A stretch of DNA of 64,000 bases from Salinicola halophilus (GTDB lineage: Bacteria > Pseudomonadota > Gammaproteobacteria > Pseudomonadales > Halomonadaceae). The DNA lies in the NCBI RefSeq assembly GCF_003206155.1, contig NZ_PZJV01000002.1, forward strand, positions 62,001 through 126,000, given 5' to 3'. The translations under genes were made by a program, and so were the position numbers. The notes beneath the pieces were generated by a model. That model saw nothing but the letters and a program-made list of their open reading frames with translations, made no database searches and was not told where the DNA came from. Positions 40,442 to 49,796 of this stretch are shown in pieces (the stretch's first letter is position 1; the number at the start of each line of letters is the position of its first letter).

Positions 40442-41254
40442 TCAGACGGCAGCGGTCGTCAGCGTCACGCTCTCTCGAGCGATCCTGCCCCAGGGACCGA
40501 ACGACGTCTCCTCGAGCGTCGTCTCACCGCTGATACGGACCGCGGCCAGCGTCAGCGCGCGGGTACCGTAGTGCTTGCCGCGAATGAAGGCGGGAGAGAG
40601 GAACCGCTCGAGCGCAGGGTCGACGCCGGTTGCCGGCAGCATTGCGTCGGCGGCGATTCGAGGATTCTGCAGGGCGGTGCGCATAGCGGCGTGCCAACCC
40701 TCGACGGCCACCGCTTCATCGACGCCATTCGTCGTGGCCACGCGCTCGCCGCTGGCCCGTCTGGCCGTGCTCAGTGCCTGGGCGACCTTGGGCCAGGGGG
40801 TGTCGAGCGTCGCGTTGGAGAGCGCGTGGCAGCCCGGCTCGACGCGCGAGAGTCGAGTCCCGCGACGACCGTGATGCAGATGCCAGAGCGTGCCGGCGCG
40901 CAGCGCGAGCAGGTTGAAGCCGGCGTAGGCCTCGGCGGCGCCGTGCCTGAGCGTCTGCAGCCAGGTCTCGAGGTCATCGCTTTCGAGCGCGGCGCGCACC
41001 AGCTCGCCGCGACTCGGCGGCGAGAGCGGCGCCAGCCCCGCCGGCTCGCGGACATTGGTCAGCGCGGCGAAGCGGCCTCCAGGGGCGGCGGCAAGCCAGG
41101 TGCCGCCGCGCTCGCCGTCGCGACCGCCGATGATCATCGCATCGGGCCAGCGATGCAGGGGCAGGGCCGGGCGCGCATAGACCTCGTCGCGGTTGGCGGC
41201 GACCTTGAGCGGTACCGCAGCATTGGGCTGCCAGTCGAAGACGATCAGGCACAT
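40442..41254 (-). CDS. NRDE family protein (TANGO2 homologue)
   Basis: 270-residue protein starting MCLIVFDWQ with the eponymous NRDE motif in AANRDEVYARPALPLHRW (about residues 20-37), then GGRDGERGGTWLA and ALTNVRE. The catalytic-type Cys2 and the NTN-hydrolase-like layout fit the family; TANGO2 proteins have been linked to haem handling and metabolism, but the bacterial role is unclear. It is convergent with ptsP, 53 bp apart. Confidence 0.88.
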   Translation of the reverse strand: MCLIVFDWQPNAAVPLKVAANRDEVYARPALPLHRWPDAMIIGGRDGERGGTWLAAAPGGRFAALTNVREPAGLAPLSPPSRGELVRAALESDDLETWLQTLRHGAAEAYAGFNLLALRAGTLWHLHHGRRGTRLSRVEPGCHALSNATLDTPWPKVAQALSTARRASGERVATTNGVDEAVAVEGWHAAMRTALQNPRIAADAMLPATGVDPALERFLSPAFIRGKHYGTRALTLAAVRISGETTLEETSFGPWGRIARESVTLTTAAV

Positions 41255-41424
41255 GGGGGCCTCGCGGGGTGGGGCGCTGGCGCCATGACAGCGGGGGGCC
41301 CTGAGCGTACCATGAGCACGCTATCGGCTACCGCCGTTCTCGACTCGCAAGGACCGACGACCATGTCTACTGCCTCATCGGCTTTCGGTGCCGATGTCTC
41401 CCGCTCTGTCCACTGGGGATCGCA

Positions 41425-42216
41425 ATGCTGATCTCGCTGGCCATCTATCTGCTCGTGGGCGCGCTGGCCGGACTGCTCGCCGGTATTTTCGGGATCGGCG
41501 GCGGCATCGTGATCGTGCCGGCACTGGTCTTCACCTTCGTGCTGCAGGGGATCGATACGGCGATCGTGGCGCACCTGGCCGTCGGGACGTCGCTTGCGAC
41601 CATCGTCGCGACGGGGGCGTCGTCGGTCTGGGGACACTGGCAACGGGGAAGCGTGCGCCGCGACTGGCTGATGCTGATGATCCCGGGGCTGTTGACGGGC
41701 GGTATCCTCGGCGTGGTGCTGGCCTCGCTGCTGCCGGGGGCAGCGTTGACGCGGCTGTTCGGTGTCTTCGCGATCGCGATGGCGTTGAAGATGCTCCTGT
41801 CGCGTCCGCCGGCGACTCAGGGCCGAGAGCCGCGACGTCTGCCGATGGTGCTCGCGGGCAGCGTGATCGGGGGTGTCTCGACACTCTTCGGCGTGGGGGG
41901 CGGGGTCATGTCGGTACCGTGGCTTTCCCGCTTCACCAGCCGCATGACCGAAGCGGTGGGGACGTCGTCGGCGATCGGCATGCCGATCGCCCTGATCGGT
42001 ACGCTGACCAACGTCGCGGTAGGGTGGGGACACGACGGGCTTCCGCCCGGGGCCACCGGTTACGTGATGTGGCCGGCGTTTCTCGGGCTCGCCATCGCCA
42101 GCGTGCCCATGGCGCGGGTGGGCGTGAAGGTCGCCCACGCATTGCCTGCCAGGACCCTGCGACGTATCTTTGCCCTCCTGCTGATCGTGGTAGGCGTCAA
42201 GCTGGTCATCGGCTGA
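41425..42216 (+). CDS. TauE/SafE family sulfite/anion exporter
   Basis: 263-residue inner-membrane protein with about eight helices in two halves. The paired family motifs are GIFGIGGGIVIVPAL (about residues 21-35) and TLFGVGGGVMSVPWL in the second half. Members export sulfite, sulfoacetate or other organosulfur anions; the substrate here is unknown. GGGGATC precedes the ATG. It lies 45 bp before lgt on the same strand, as in other Halomonadaceae and pseudomonads. Confidence 0.9.
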   Translation: MLISLAIYLLVGALAGLLAGIFGIGGGIVIVPALVFTFVLQGIDTAIVAHLAVGTSLATIVATGASSVWGHWQRGSVRRDWLMLMIPGLLTGGILGVVLASLLPGAALTRLFGVFAIAMALKMLLSRPPATQGREPRRLPMVLAGSVIGGVSTLFGVGGGVMSVPWLSRFTSRMTEAVGTSSAIGMPIALIGTLTNVAVGWGHDGLPPGATGYVMWPAFLGLAIASVPMARVGVKVAHALPARTLRRIFALLLIVVGVKLVIG

Positions 42217-42261
42217 CCTTCGACCCGCCCGATCCGGATCATCTGTCGTCAAGGAGAGAGC

Positions 42262-43065
42262 ATGCTGGCCTACCCCGATATCGACCCGGTCGCGGTGTCA
42301 CTGGGGCCGCTTCAGGTTCACTGGTACGGGCTGATGTACGTGGTCGGTTTCATCGGTGCCTGGTGGCTGGGACGCAAGCGTGCCGACCGCTTGGGCCTGA
42401 AGCCCGACGACATCGGCGACATGCTCTTCTACGGCGCGCTCGGCGTGGTGCTCGGCGGGCGAATCGGCTACGCGCTGTTCTATGGCCTCGACCGATTCTT
42501 CGACAATCCGCTGTGGATATTCGAGCTCTGGGACGGCGGGATGAGCTTCCACGGCGGCCTGCTCGGTGTGCTGCTGGCGGCACTGCTGTTCGCACGCAAG
42601 CATCGGCTGGCGTTCTTTCAGCTCACGGATTTCATCGCGCCGCTGGTCCCGATCGGACTCGGCGCCGGTCGTATCGGCAACTTCATCAATCACGAACTGC
42701 CCGGTCGGGTGACCGACGTACCCTGGGCGCTGGTCTTTCCCGGCATGGGCGAGCAGGGGCGACACCCGTCATCGCTCTATCAGTGCTTTCTCGAGGGCGT
42801 GGTGCTGTTCACGATACTGTGGCTGGCCTCCCTCACGCCGCGTCGGCGCGGCTTCATTTCCGGGCTCTTCCTCGTCTGCTACGGCGTGTTTCGCTTCATT
42901 TCGGAATTCTTTCGCCGACCGGATCCGCAGCTCGGCTTCATCGCCTTCGACTGGTTGACCATGGGTCAGCTCCTGTCGCTGCCGATGATCCTCGCCGGCG
43001 CGGCGCTCATCGTCTGGTCGCGGCGTAACGGCGTCGACGATGCTCGCGGTGCGCCAGCAGCCTGA
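42262..43065 (+). CDS. lgt: Prolipoprotein diacylglyceryl transferase
   Basis: 267-residue inner-membrane enzyme adding diacylglycerol to the lipobox Cys of prolipoproteins, using phosphatidylglycerol. Key motifs are [11 protein letters not shown] (essential His, about residue 97) and [20 protein letters not shown] (the Lgt signature). AAGGAGAG lies 6 nt upstream. It precedes thyA and folA, a common gammaproteobacterial order. Confidence 0.97.
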   Translation: MLAYPDIDPVAVSLGPLQVHWYGLMYVVGFIGAWWLGRKRADRLGLKPDDIGDMLFYGALGVVLGGRIGYALFYGLDRFFDNPLWIFELWDGGMSFHGGLLGVLLAALLFARKHRLAFFQLTDFIAPLVPIGLGAGRIGNFINHELPGRVTDVPWALVFPGMGEQGRHPSSLYQCFLEGVVLFTILWLASLTPRRRGFISGLFLVCYGVFRFISEFFRRPDPQLGFIAFDWLTMGQLLSLPMILAGAALIVWSRRNGVDDARGAPAA

Positions 43066-43146
43066 TTTCAGACGCGATACTATCGGCAAGACACTATGCG
43101 TCCCTCGTCGCCGACGAGGGCGCCCAGACATTTCAGGAGTGTGCCC

Positions 43147-43941
43147 ATGCGGCCCTATCTCGACTTGATGCAGCGTGTGCTGGACAGCGGCATCGCCAAA
43201 GCCGACCGCACCGGCACCGGTACCTTGAGCGTCTTCGGTCACCAGATGCGTTTCGATCTGGCTCAGGGATTCCCTCTGGTCACCACCAAGAAGCTGCACC
43301 TGCGCTCGATCATTCACGAGCTTTTGTGGTTTCTGCGCGGCGATACCAACGTCGCCTATCTTCACGATCACGGCGTCAGCATCTGGGACGAATGGGCGGA
43401 CGAGAACGGCGAACTCGGCCCGGTCTACGGCTATCAGTGGCGCAGCTGGCCGGCGCCCAATGGCGAGTCGATCGATCAGATCGCAGCCGTCGTCGATCAG
43501 ATTCGCCGCAACCCCGACTCCCGCCGCCATATCGTCTCGGCGTGGAACCCGGCGCTGGTCGACGAGATGGCGCTGCCACCGTGCCACGCGCTGTTCCAGT
43601 TCTACGTCGCCGACGGCAAACTCTCCTGCCAGCTCTATCAGCGCAGTGCGGATATCTTCCTGGGCGTGCCGTTCAATATCGCAAGCTACGCGCTGCTGAC
43701 CCATATGGTGGCGCAGGTCTGCGGGCTCGAGCCGGGGGATTTCGTGCATACGCTGGGTGATGCGCATCTCTATGCCAATCACCTCGAGCAGGCCAAGCTG
43801 CAGCTCTCGCGTGAGCCGATGCCGCTACCGCGGCTGCGGTTGAATCCGGCGGTCGAGGATCTGTTCGATTTCCGCTTCGAGGACATCGAGATCGAGGACT
43901 ACCAATCCCATCCGGGTATCAAGGCGCCGATCGCGGTATGA
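43147..43941 (+). CDS. thyA: Thymidylate synthase
   Basis: 264-residue enzyme making dTMP from dUMP with methylene-tetrahydrofolate. The nucleophile Cys lies in [12 protein letters not shown] (about residue 146), with [16 protein letters not shown] and [10 protein letters not shown] around it. AGGAG lies 8 nt before the ATG at 43147, excluding the earlier ATG at 43096. The stop overlaps folA (ATGA), coupling the enzyme to the one that regenerates its cofactor. Confidence 0.98.
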   Translation: MRPYLDLMQRVLDSGIAKADRTGTGTLSVFGHQMRFDLAQGFPLVTTKKLHLRSIIHELLWFLRGDTNVAYLHDHGVSIWDEWADENGELGPVYGYQWRSWPAPNGESIDQIAAVVDQIRRNPDSRRHIVSAWNPALVDEMALPPCHALFQFYVADGKLSCQLYQRSADIFLGVPFNIASYALLTHMVAQVCGLEPGDFVHTLGDAHLYANHLEQAKLQLSREPMPLPRLRLNPAVEDLFDFRFEDIEIEDYQSHPGIKAPIAV

Positions 43942-44552
43942 CTTCATCGACTTCCCTACGCGTCTGCGACACGCCGATCGCCATGATTGCGGCGCTGTCG
44001 CGCAATCGCACCATTGGCGTCGGCAATCGTCTGCCATGGTATCTCCCCGAGGATCTCAAGCATTTCAAGCGCAAGACGCAGAGCAAGTCGTTGGTGATGG
44101 GACGCAAGACGTTCGAGTCCATTGGCCGAGCGCTGCCGGGACGGCTCAACATCGTCGTCACGCGTGACGAGACCTACGCGCAAGCTCCCCGGGTCCAAGA
44201 CGCCGGCATTCGCGTCTGCCATTCACTCGAGGCCGCGCTCGAACTCGCCGATGCCCAGGCCTTGATCGACGGCGCGGATGAGATCATGGTCATGGGCGGC
44301 GGCGAAATCTACGCGATGGCGCTGCCCCTTGCCGATCGCCTCTACTTGACCGAGGTCGACGTGGAGATAGAAGGCGACGCGCACTTCCCGGCGATCGATC
44401 CCGACGACTGGCGAGAGGTCGAGCGCATCGCGGGTAACGCCGAGCCCGGTCAGCCGGGCTATGCCTTCGTTGAGTACCGCCGCGCCGCTGGGTCCGGCAC
44501 AATCGTCCAACCTCGCGGGCAGCATTCGCCGGAGATGAGTGACGAACCGTAA
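43938..44552 (+). CDS. folA: Dihydrofolate reductase
   Basis: Reduces dihydrofolate made by ThyA to tetrahydrofolate. [20 protein letters not shown] (about residues 17-36) and [17 protein letters not shown] are the substrate and NADPH sites, with [13 protein letters not shown] after. At 204 residues it is longer than the usual 160, owing to about 14 N-terminal residues and a C-terminal tail of about 28. ATG 43983, just before the conserved part, is possible, but the 4-bp overlap with thyA favours 43938. Confidence 0.95.
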   Translation: MTSSTSLRVCDTPIAMIAALSRNRTIGVGNRLPWYLPEDLKHFKRKTQSKSLVMGRKTFESIGRALPGRLNIVVTRDETYAQAPRVQDAGIRVCHSLEAALELADAQALIDGADEIMVMGGGEIYAMALPLADRLYLTEVDVEIEGDAHFPAIDPDDWREVERIAGNAEPGQPGYAFVEYRRAAGSGTIVQPRGQHSPEMSDEP

Positions 44553-44570
44553 ATTCGAGAGGAGCGGGTC

Positions 44571-45449
44571 GTGTTGACGGATCGAACACAGGCACTACTG
44601 GCCGCGATCGAGCATCAGGTCGAAGCGAGTCAGGCAGCGCTGGCAGCCGAGCGTGATCGCGCGCGGGCACTGGAAGCTGAGAATCTTGCGCTCAAGGAGC
44701 GTCTACTGGCGCTCGCCGAGCTCGACCCGAGTTTGATCAGCGGCAACGCCCATCCCGAAGACCCGGATGGCGGCAGCCGGGCGAGAGGCTTGGGGAGTCT
44801 GGCGTTTCGGCGGCCCAAAACCCGGCATGAAACCCACGAGGAAGAAGTGCCGCGGCCGACACCGCTGCAGCGGTTCACCTCGCCAAACGTTGTGAAGCCG
44901 GAAGGTGTACCGCAGCCGGAAGCGCACGCGGCAACGTCGTCCGCGGAGAGTCGGGGCGATGTCCGGGAGGCGCTGAGCGATGGGGCGGCGCCGGGCGAGG
45001 CCGAGAGGTCGGAGAGGGTCGAGACGGGCCCCGCCGAGCCTGACACGCCCGAACCCGAAGGGGATTCGCTCTCGCCACAGGCGCTTTTAGCCCAGTGGCA
45101 TCAGCGCTATCCGCAAACCTTTTTCAAGGGACATACCCGGCCGTTGAAGACCGGCATCCATCTCGATCTTTGCGAAAGAGAACCTTGGCCGGAAAAGCTC
45201 GTGCGGCGAGCATTGGCATGCTACGTCCATCTGCCGCGCTACCTCAAATCGGTACGAGAGGGCACCAAGCGTGTCGATCTCGACGGTGCCGATAGTGATA
45301 TCGTGACGCAGGAAGAGGCCAAACATGCCAAGCGCCAGCTCGAGGCGCTACAGAAAAAGCAAAAGGCGCGTCAGAGCGAGCGGCGAGCGGACAGCCTGGA
45401 TCGTAAAATCGGTGAGCTGCTAGCCAAGCACGGTCAATCGCCCTCCTGA
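44571..45449 (+). CDS. ProQ/FinO-domain RNA chaperone with N-terminal coiled coil
   Basis: 292-residue protein. Residues 1-50 form a probable coiled coil (AAIEHQVEASQAALAAERDR onward), residues 55-160 an acidic, Pro- and Glu-rich linker, and residues 165-275 a ProQ/FinO domain (LLAQWHQRYPQTFFKGHTRP, LKTGIHLDL, RALACYVHLPRYLKSV). ProQ binds structured RNAs such as sRNAs and 3' UTRs. In the enteric protein the domain is N-terminal; here it is C-terminal. The start is GTG with AGGAG 7 nt upstream. It follows folA by 18 bp. Confidence 0.87.
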   Translation: MLTDRTQALLAAIEHQVEASQAALAAERDRARALEAENLALKERLLALAELDPSLISGNAHPEDPDGGSRARGLGSLAFRRPKTRHETHEEEVPRPTPLQRFTSPNVVKPEGVPQPEAHAATSSAESRGDVREALSDGAAPGEAERSERVETGPAEPDTPEPEGDSLSPQALLAQWHQRYPQTFFKGHTRPLKTGIHLDLCEREPWPEKLVRRALACYVHLPRYLKSVREGTKRVDLDGADSDIVTQEEAKHAKRQLEALQKKQKARQSERRADSLDRKIGELLAKHGQSPS

Positions 45450-45863
45450 ATGACATCATACCTTGGCAGGGGATGCTGATCGCTCACGGCGCCGTTTTAC
45501 TTGCGTCGTGAAGAGATCCAGTCCCCGGGGAGCTCCGCAGTGTGCGCGAGCGTCCTGTCGTATGTCATTGAAATGAAACGCAGTAGAGGTAACGTGGCGA
45601 TCCACGTATCGTCCTTGAGGGCCGTTTCAAGGTCTGTGTCAAGACGATTGGCGGGCGATACGCAGGCAACGAAAACAGTGTTTTTTTCTTGTTGCGTTCG
45701 CTGAATCCCCGGTATATGGTTTTCCGGCGAGCATTGGACAATAACAAGGCTTCAGAGTTCCACAGCCGTCATTCGTTCGCGTGACGATGCTGGTTGAAGG
45801 TGCCGAAGCCGACTGCATCTGCAGACACGATCGAACAGAAAGCTAGTAAAGGAACCTATCGCG
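45450..45863. other. 414-bp porin upstream region
   Basis: No gene seen. It holds a T-tract and a candidate promoter (45689-45718), then a leader of about 138 nt with a hairpin CGTCA...TGACG and a ribosome binding site AAAGGA 9 nt before the porin ATG. Confidence 0.5.
45689..45718 (+). promoter_or_regulatory. Candidate sigma-70 promoter of the porin
   Basis: TTGTTG, 18 bp, TATATG, just after a run of T in an AT-rich part of the gap. The long leader that would follow is common for regulated porin mRNAs. Confidence 0.45.
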
Positions 45864-46946
45864 ATGAAAAAGACGCTCTTAGCGACTGCTATTGCTGGTG
45901 CCCTGGGCGCCTCCGCTGCGGCTCAGGCGGCGACTGTCTATAACCAGGACGGCACGCAGCTCGACATCTACGGCAACATCCAGATCGCTTATCGCTCCAT
46001 CAACAACGACGACGGCAATGCCGAAGACGACGTCTTCGACAACGGTTCGACCGTCGGGTTCTCCGGTCTGCACGTCATCAACCCGGGCCTGACCGGCTAC
46101 TTCAAGGCCGAGTTCGAGCACGACGCCGACGAAGAGAAGGCCAACGGTGGTCTGAACAGCGGTGACCAGGCTTACCTGGGCCTGAAAGGCAACTTCGGTG
46201 ATGCGCGTCTCGGTTCCTGGGATCCGCTGATCGACGACTGGGTCCAGGATCCGATCTCCAACAACGAATACTTCGACGTCAGCGACTCCAGTGCTGCAGC
46301 CCTGAAGCCATTCACCGAAGATCAGGATACGCTTTACGGTACCAACGACCGTGAAGGCGACAAGTTCCAGTACATGTCTCCGGTCTGGAATGGCCTTCAG
46401 TTCGCCGTGGGTACCCAGTACAAGGGTGATAAGGAAGACGCCGACGACGGTGATATCCAGCGTGACGACAGCAATGCCTCTTTCTACGGCGGTCTGAAGT
46501 ACGCAGTTGGCGCCTTCTCCATCGCGGCCGTCTACGACGACCTCGATAACTACGACGGTGAGTTCGCCAACGGCGACAACTACGAGTCCGGCGACCAGTA
46601 CGGTCTGACCGCTCAGTACACCATCGATACGCTGCGTATCGCGGCCAAGGCCGAGCGTTACGACAGCGAACAGGGTGATTCCGACGCTGACTTCTACGCG
46701 CTTGGTGCCCGTTACGGCTACGCCTTCGCCGACAACTTCGCTGGCGACATCTACGGTGCTTACCAGTACATCGACGTGGAAGACGGCTCCAACTTCCTCA
46801 ACGGTGATGACTCCGCTAACGAAATCGTTGGTGGTGTGACTTATAACATCTCTCCGGCGATGTACACCTTCATCGAAGGTGCGCTGCGTGACCGTCAGAA
46901 TGACCAGGGCGACGGCGTTGCCGTCGGTGCCGTTTACAGCTTCTAA
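45864..46946 (+). CDS. Gram-negative general porin
   Basis: 360-residue outer-membrane trimeric beta-barrel. A clear signal peptide (MKKTLLATAIAGALGASAAA, cut near QA-ATVYNQDG) is followed by LDIYGNIQIAYRS, GFSGLHVINPGLTGYFKAEFEH and QAYLGLKGNFGDARLG, the OmpC/OprP-like porin-4 pattern, ending in the C-terminal Phe (VYSF) needed for barrel insertion. It is strongly acidic, as expected for a halophile. Codon use differs from neighbours (many GGT, AAC, TAC, CTG codons), a mark of very high expression. It has its own promoter and terminator. Confidence 0.94.
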   Translation: MKKTLLATAIAGALGASAAAQAATVYNQDGTQLDIYGNIQIAYRSINNDDGNAEDDVFDNGSTVGFSGLHVINPGLTGYFKAEFEHDADEEKANGGLNSGDQAYLGLKGNFGDARLGSWDPLIDDWVQDPISNNEYFDVSDSSAAALKPFTEDQDTLYGTNDREGDKFQYMSPVWNGLQFAVGTQYKGDKEDADDGDIQRDDSNASFYGGLKYAVGAFSIAAVYDDLDNYDGEFANGDNYESGDQYGLTAQYTIDTLRIAAKAERYDSEQGDSDADFYALGARYGYAFADNFAGDIYGAYQYIDVEDGSNFLNGDDSANEIVGGVTYNISPAMYTFIEGALRDRQNDQGDGVAVGAVYSF

Positions 46947-46986
46947 GCTGACACGATCCGAGTGGTCTCGACCGCTCCATCGAACG

Positions 46987-47013
46987 AAGCCGGCCCCTCG
47001 GGGCCGGCTTTTT
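46987..47013 (+). terminator. Rho-independent terminator of the porin
   Basis: AAGCCGGCCC, loop CTCG, GGGCCGGCTT, continuing into TTTTT. It sits 41 bp past the stop. The 240 bp between it and the convergent plsB end show nothing further. Confidence 0.93.
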
Positions 47014-47257
47014 CGTGGGTGCCCGAAAAACCAGCAAAGATTTCATCGGGCCTGCGACTCATTGAAACGTTGAACGAATCGAGGCGGTCGGCTCGCGGGA
47101 CCGCATATTGAAGGGACTCGTCGACGGCCCCGTCGTCGCCAGAGCGTTTGCCTACCGGTGGCACGGATCGGCTTACCGCAACGTGAATGACCGAAACCCG
47201 GTCGCGAGAGTGTGCTTTACGAGACCGGGAGCGAGCCGGAACCGAAAACGGGGCTGA

Positions 47258-49678
47258 TCAACGTTCGGCGAGGCGGACGATTCGATGGCGAAGCTCGGGG
47301 TCGAAGAGCGCGCGGCTGCGGGCCTGGGCTCGAGGTAGCGCCTCGGCGTAGTGGAGACACTCGTGCTCGATCGTCAGCCAGCCTCGAGACATCAGCGTGT
47401 CAAGAATGTCGCTGAACAGACGCTTGTCGAAGAACTCCGGCGCGTCGAGTCCTGCCAGCAGGGTGAGTCGTTCGGCGAGGTGCCGGCCGTGGGCTTCGAG
47501 CGAATCCCGGGTGAGCGTCCCGTTGGGATGGCGAAGCAGGATCGCCACCAGCAGGTAGGCGCGCTCGAGCGTGGGCTGGACCAGCTGGCCGAGCAGGCGA
47601 AGATGCTCGCTCGACTGCCAGTGCCCCGGCTGGCGATGCCATTCCCCGTCGTGAGATTCGAGAAGTTCGGCCGCTGTCAGCGCGGCGAGCGTTCGCCGTA
47701 GGGAGTCGGCAGGGCACTCGGGCGGCGGGAAGTGCAGTTCGCGGGCGAGTAGCGGCCAAGCGGGTGTAAGCGTTGGCTCCAACGTCTCCAGCGTGAAGAC
47801 CGCGTTATTGCGAAAGGCGAAGGCAACCAGGCCGAAATGCGTGAACAGGTGCAGCGCGCCGTTGCGATACCACGTCAGTAGCGTCGCCTGTTCCGGCGAC
47901 GCCGTAATCAGTTCTCCCAGCGCCTGTGGTTGACGTGTCACGAAGCCAAGCTCGATGGCATGCGTGATCCACGCATTCGGCTCGCCGATTGGCAACGTCA
48001 GACGATCGCTCGCCGGCACCGCCTGCTGTAGTCGCACCAGCAGCTCGATGTGCTCGCTGAGCAGATCGCATTCGATGGTGTGGTGCGGCGTCGCCAGTAG
48101 CGCCATCGCCACCAGTGAAACGGCGTTGAGACTCGCGGCCGCGTTGATACGCTGGGCCAGCGTTTCGCCAAGCGTCGGGACCACGTCGTTGAGCCAGGGA
48201 GGTCGGTGCTGCTGGCGTTGGGCTTCCCAGCCGGGAGCGTGAGCATCGAGGAAAGCTCTCAGCGAGAGCGGCTCTCCTACGCTCACGGTCACTCGACCAT
48301 GAGGCTTTCGCAGATGGCGCAGCGCGTGCAGCAAGGCCAGCGGCGACTCCTTCTTCTTGGCCTCGCCCCGCAGTTCACGTAGATAGGCGTTACTCTCGAG
48401 CACCTTCTCGTAGCCGATATGAATCGGCACGAAGGCGACGTCTCGGACCGGATCTCGCAGGTAGGAGCGCAGCGTCATCGCCAGCATCCCGGGGCGAGGC
48501 GACATCATCCGACCCGTACGGGATCGACCGCCTTCGATGAAGTACTCGACGGGATGGCCACCTTCGACCAGCCGATGCAGATATTCGTTGAATACGCTGG
48601 CGTAGAGTCGGTTCTCCTTGAAGCTGCGACGCAGGAAAAAGGCCCCACCGCGCCGTAGCAGCGGCCCGATCAGCGGCATGTCGAGATTGCGCCCGGCCGC
48701 CACGTGCGGCGGCATCAGTCCCTCGCGATAGAGCACGTAGGAGAGCAGTAGATAGTCGATGTGACTGCGATGACAGGGAACGTAGACGAGTGTCTTGTCG
48801 CCGGCGATCGCTTTCACGGCCTCCAGACCGTGAACGTCGACGCCGTCGTACAGCCGATTCCAGAGCCGCTTGAGTAGCTGATAGCAGAAGCGCAGCACCG
48901 GATAGGACATGTTCGACGCGATCTCGCGCGCGTAGCGTTCGGCGCGCCGTCGCTCCTGCTCCAGAGAGGTAGCGTTGGCCTGCGCCGTTTCCTGAAGCGT
49001 TCGCTGTACGGCGCGACTGCTGACGACGCCGCGGACCAGCGTCCGGCGATGGGAGAGATCCGGCCCGAGTACGCGCGTACGAATCCGACGAAAATGCACC
49101 CGCAGTACGCGGGCGATCTTGCGTGGCAGCAGCGCTGCCGGCGTATCGTCGACCAGCGCGCGAAGCCGGATCGGCTGACCCCAGTGAGCTTCCAGCTGTC
49201 GTCCGTTGACGACGACCGATAGCAACCGGCGCAGTCGTCCGCTCCAGGCCCAGTCATCGGCGGCGAGCATCTTCCAGAAGCCGAACTCCTTGGCCGGTGC
49301 GCGGCTCCAGAAGACGCTCACGGGGACCAGCTGTACATCGAGTTCCGGGTGTCGGGAGAGCGCCTCCAGTAGCGGCTCGAAGCATCGGGTCGCCCGGGTC
49401 TGACCCAGTCGCCGGGAGCGGGGAAGCGCGATACACCCGGGTAGCGCCGTGTCGCCGATCATGACTGGGTTCGAAGCGCTTGGCAGGCCGAGTCGCTCGG
49501 TGAGCTGCGCGACGGCGGCCTCATCGCTCAACGCCGCACGAGGCATGACGTAGATCGTCGGCAGCTCGTGATCGATATCGGGCCTCTCGGGCTCGACGAG
49601 GCGAAACTCGAGCCATCCCTGGAGCGCCCGATTGACAAGCCGATAGCCGAATCGAGGCTGGGTACGCGCTTTCGCCAT
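47258..49678 (-). CDS. plsB: Glycerol-3-phosphate 1-O-acyltransferase
   Basis: 806-residue inner-membrane enzyme that acylates glycerol 3-phosphate, the first step of phospholipid synthesis. The catalytic HX4D is in CHRSHIDYLLL (His near residue 306, the same place as in E. coli), followed by GGAFFLRRSF and YFIEGGRSRTGR. The ATG at 49678 has AAGGGA about 8 nt upstream; the ATG at 49822 only adds unconserved residues over the divergent clsB promoter. Confidence 0.96.
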   Translation of the reverse strand: MAKARTQPRFGYRLVNRALQGWLEFRLVEPERPDIDHELPTIYVMPRAALSDEAAVAQLTERLGLPSASNPVMIGDTALPGCIALPRSRRLGQTRATRCFEPLLEALSRHPELDVQLVPVSVFWSRAPAKEFGFWKMLAADDWAWSGRLRRLLSVVVNGRQLEAHWGQPIRLRALVDDTPAALLPRKIARVLRVHFRRIRTRVLGPDLSHRRTLVRGVVSSRAVQRTLQETAQANATSLEQERRRAERYAREIASNMSYPVLRFCYQLLKRLWNRLYDGVDVHGLEAVKAIAGDKTLVYVPCHRSHIDYLLLSYVLYREGLMPPHVAAGRNLDMPLIGPLLRRGGAFFLRRSFKENRLYASVFNEYLHRLVEGGHPVEYFIEGGRSRTGRMMSPRPGMLAMTLRSYLRDPVRDVAFVPIHIGYEKVLESNAYLRELRGEAKKKESPLALLHALRHLRKPHGRVTVSVGEPLSLRAFLDAHAPGWEAQRQQHRPPWLNDVVPTLGETLAQRINAAASLNAVSLVAMALLATPHHTIECDLLSEHIELLVRLQQAVPASDRLTLPIGEPNAWITHAIELGFVTRQPQALGELITASPEQATLLTWYRNGALHLFTHFGLVAFAFRNNAVFTLETLEPTLTPAWPLLARELHFPPPECPADSLRRTLAALTAAELLESHDGEWHRQPGHWQSSEHLRLLGQLVQPTLERAYLLVAILLRHPNGTLTRDSLEAHGRHLAERLTLLAGLDAPEFFDKRLFSDILDTLMSRGWLTIEHECLHYAEALPRAQARSRALFDPELRHRIVRLAER

Positions 49679-49796
49679 GAACGGATATCCCTTGTAAAAA
49701 CACGAGTATAGCGGCATTGCAAGGCCCCGATGAAGCGCACTTCCCCTGGGGTGGCAAACGTGCGTCAATCGCAGCCTCGATGAGCGAGGGGGTGCG

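Noticed and set aside
45485-45510. Terminator after the ProQ-domain gene (ACGGCGCCGTTTT)
   Set aside because: The arms are directly adjacent with no loop, and the T-run is short.
45540-45620. Pho box upstream of the porin
   Set aside because: TGTC motifs occur 7 bp apart, not the 11 bp of Pho boxes, and the flanks do not match.
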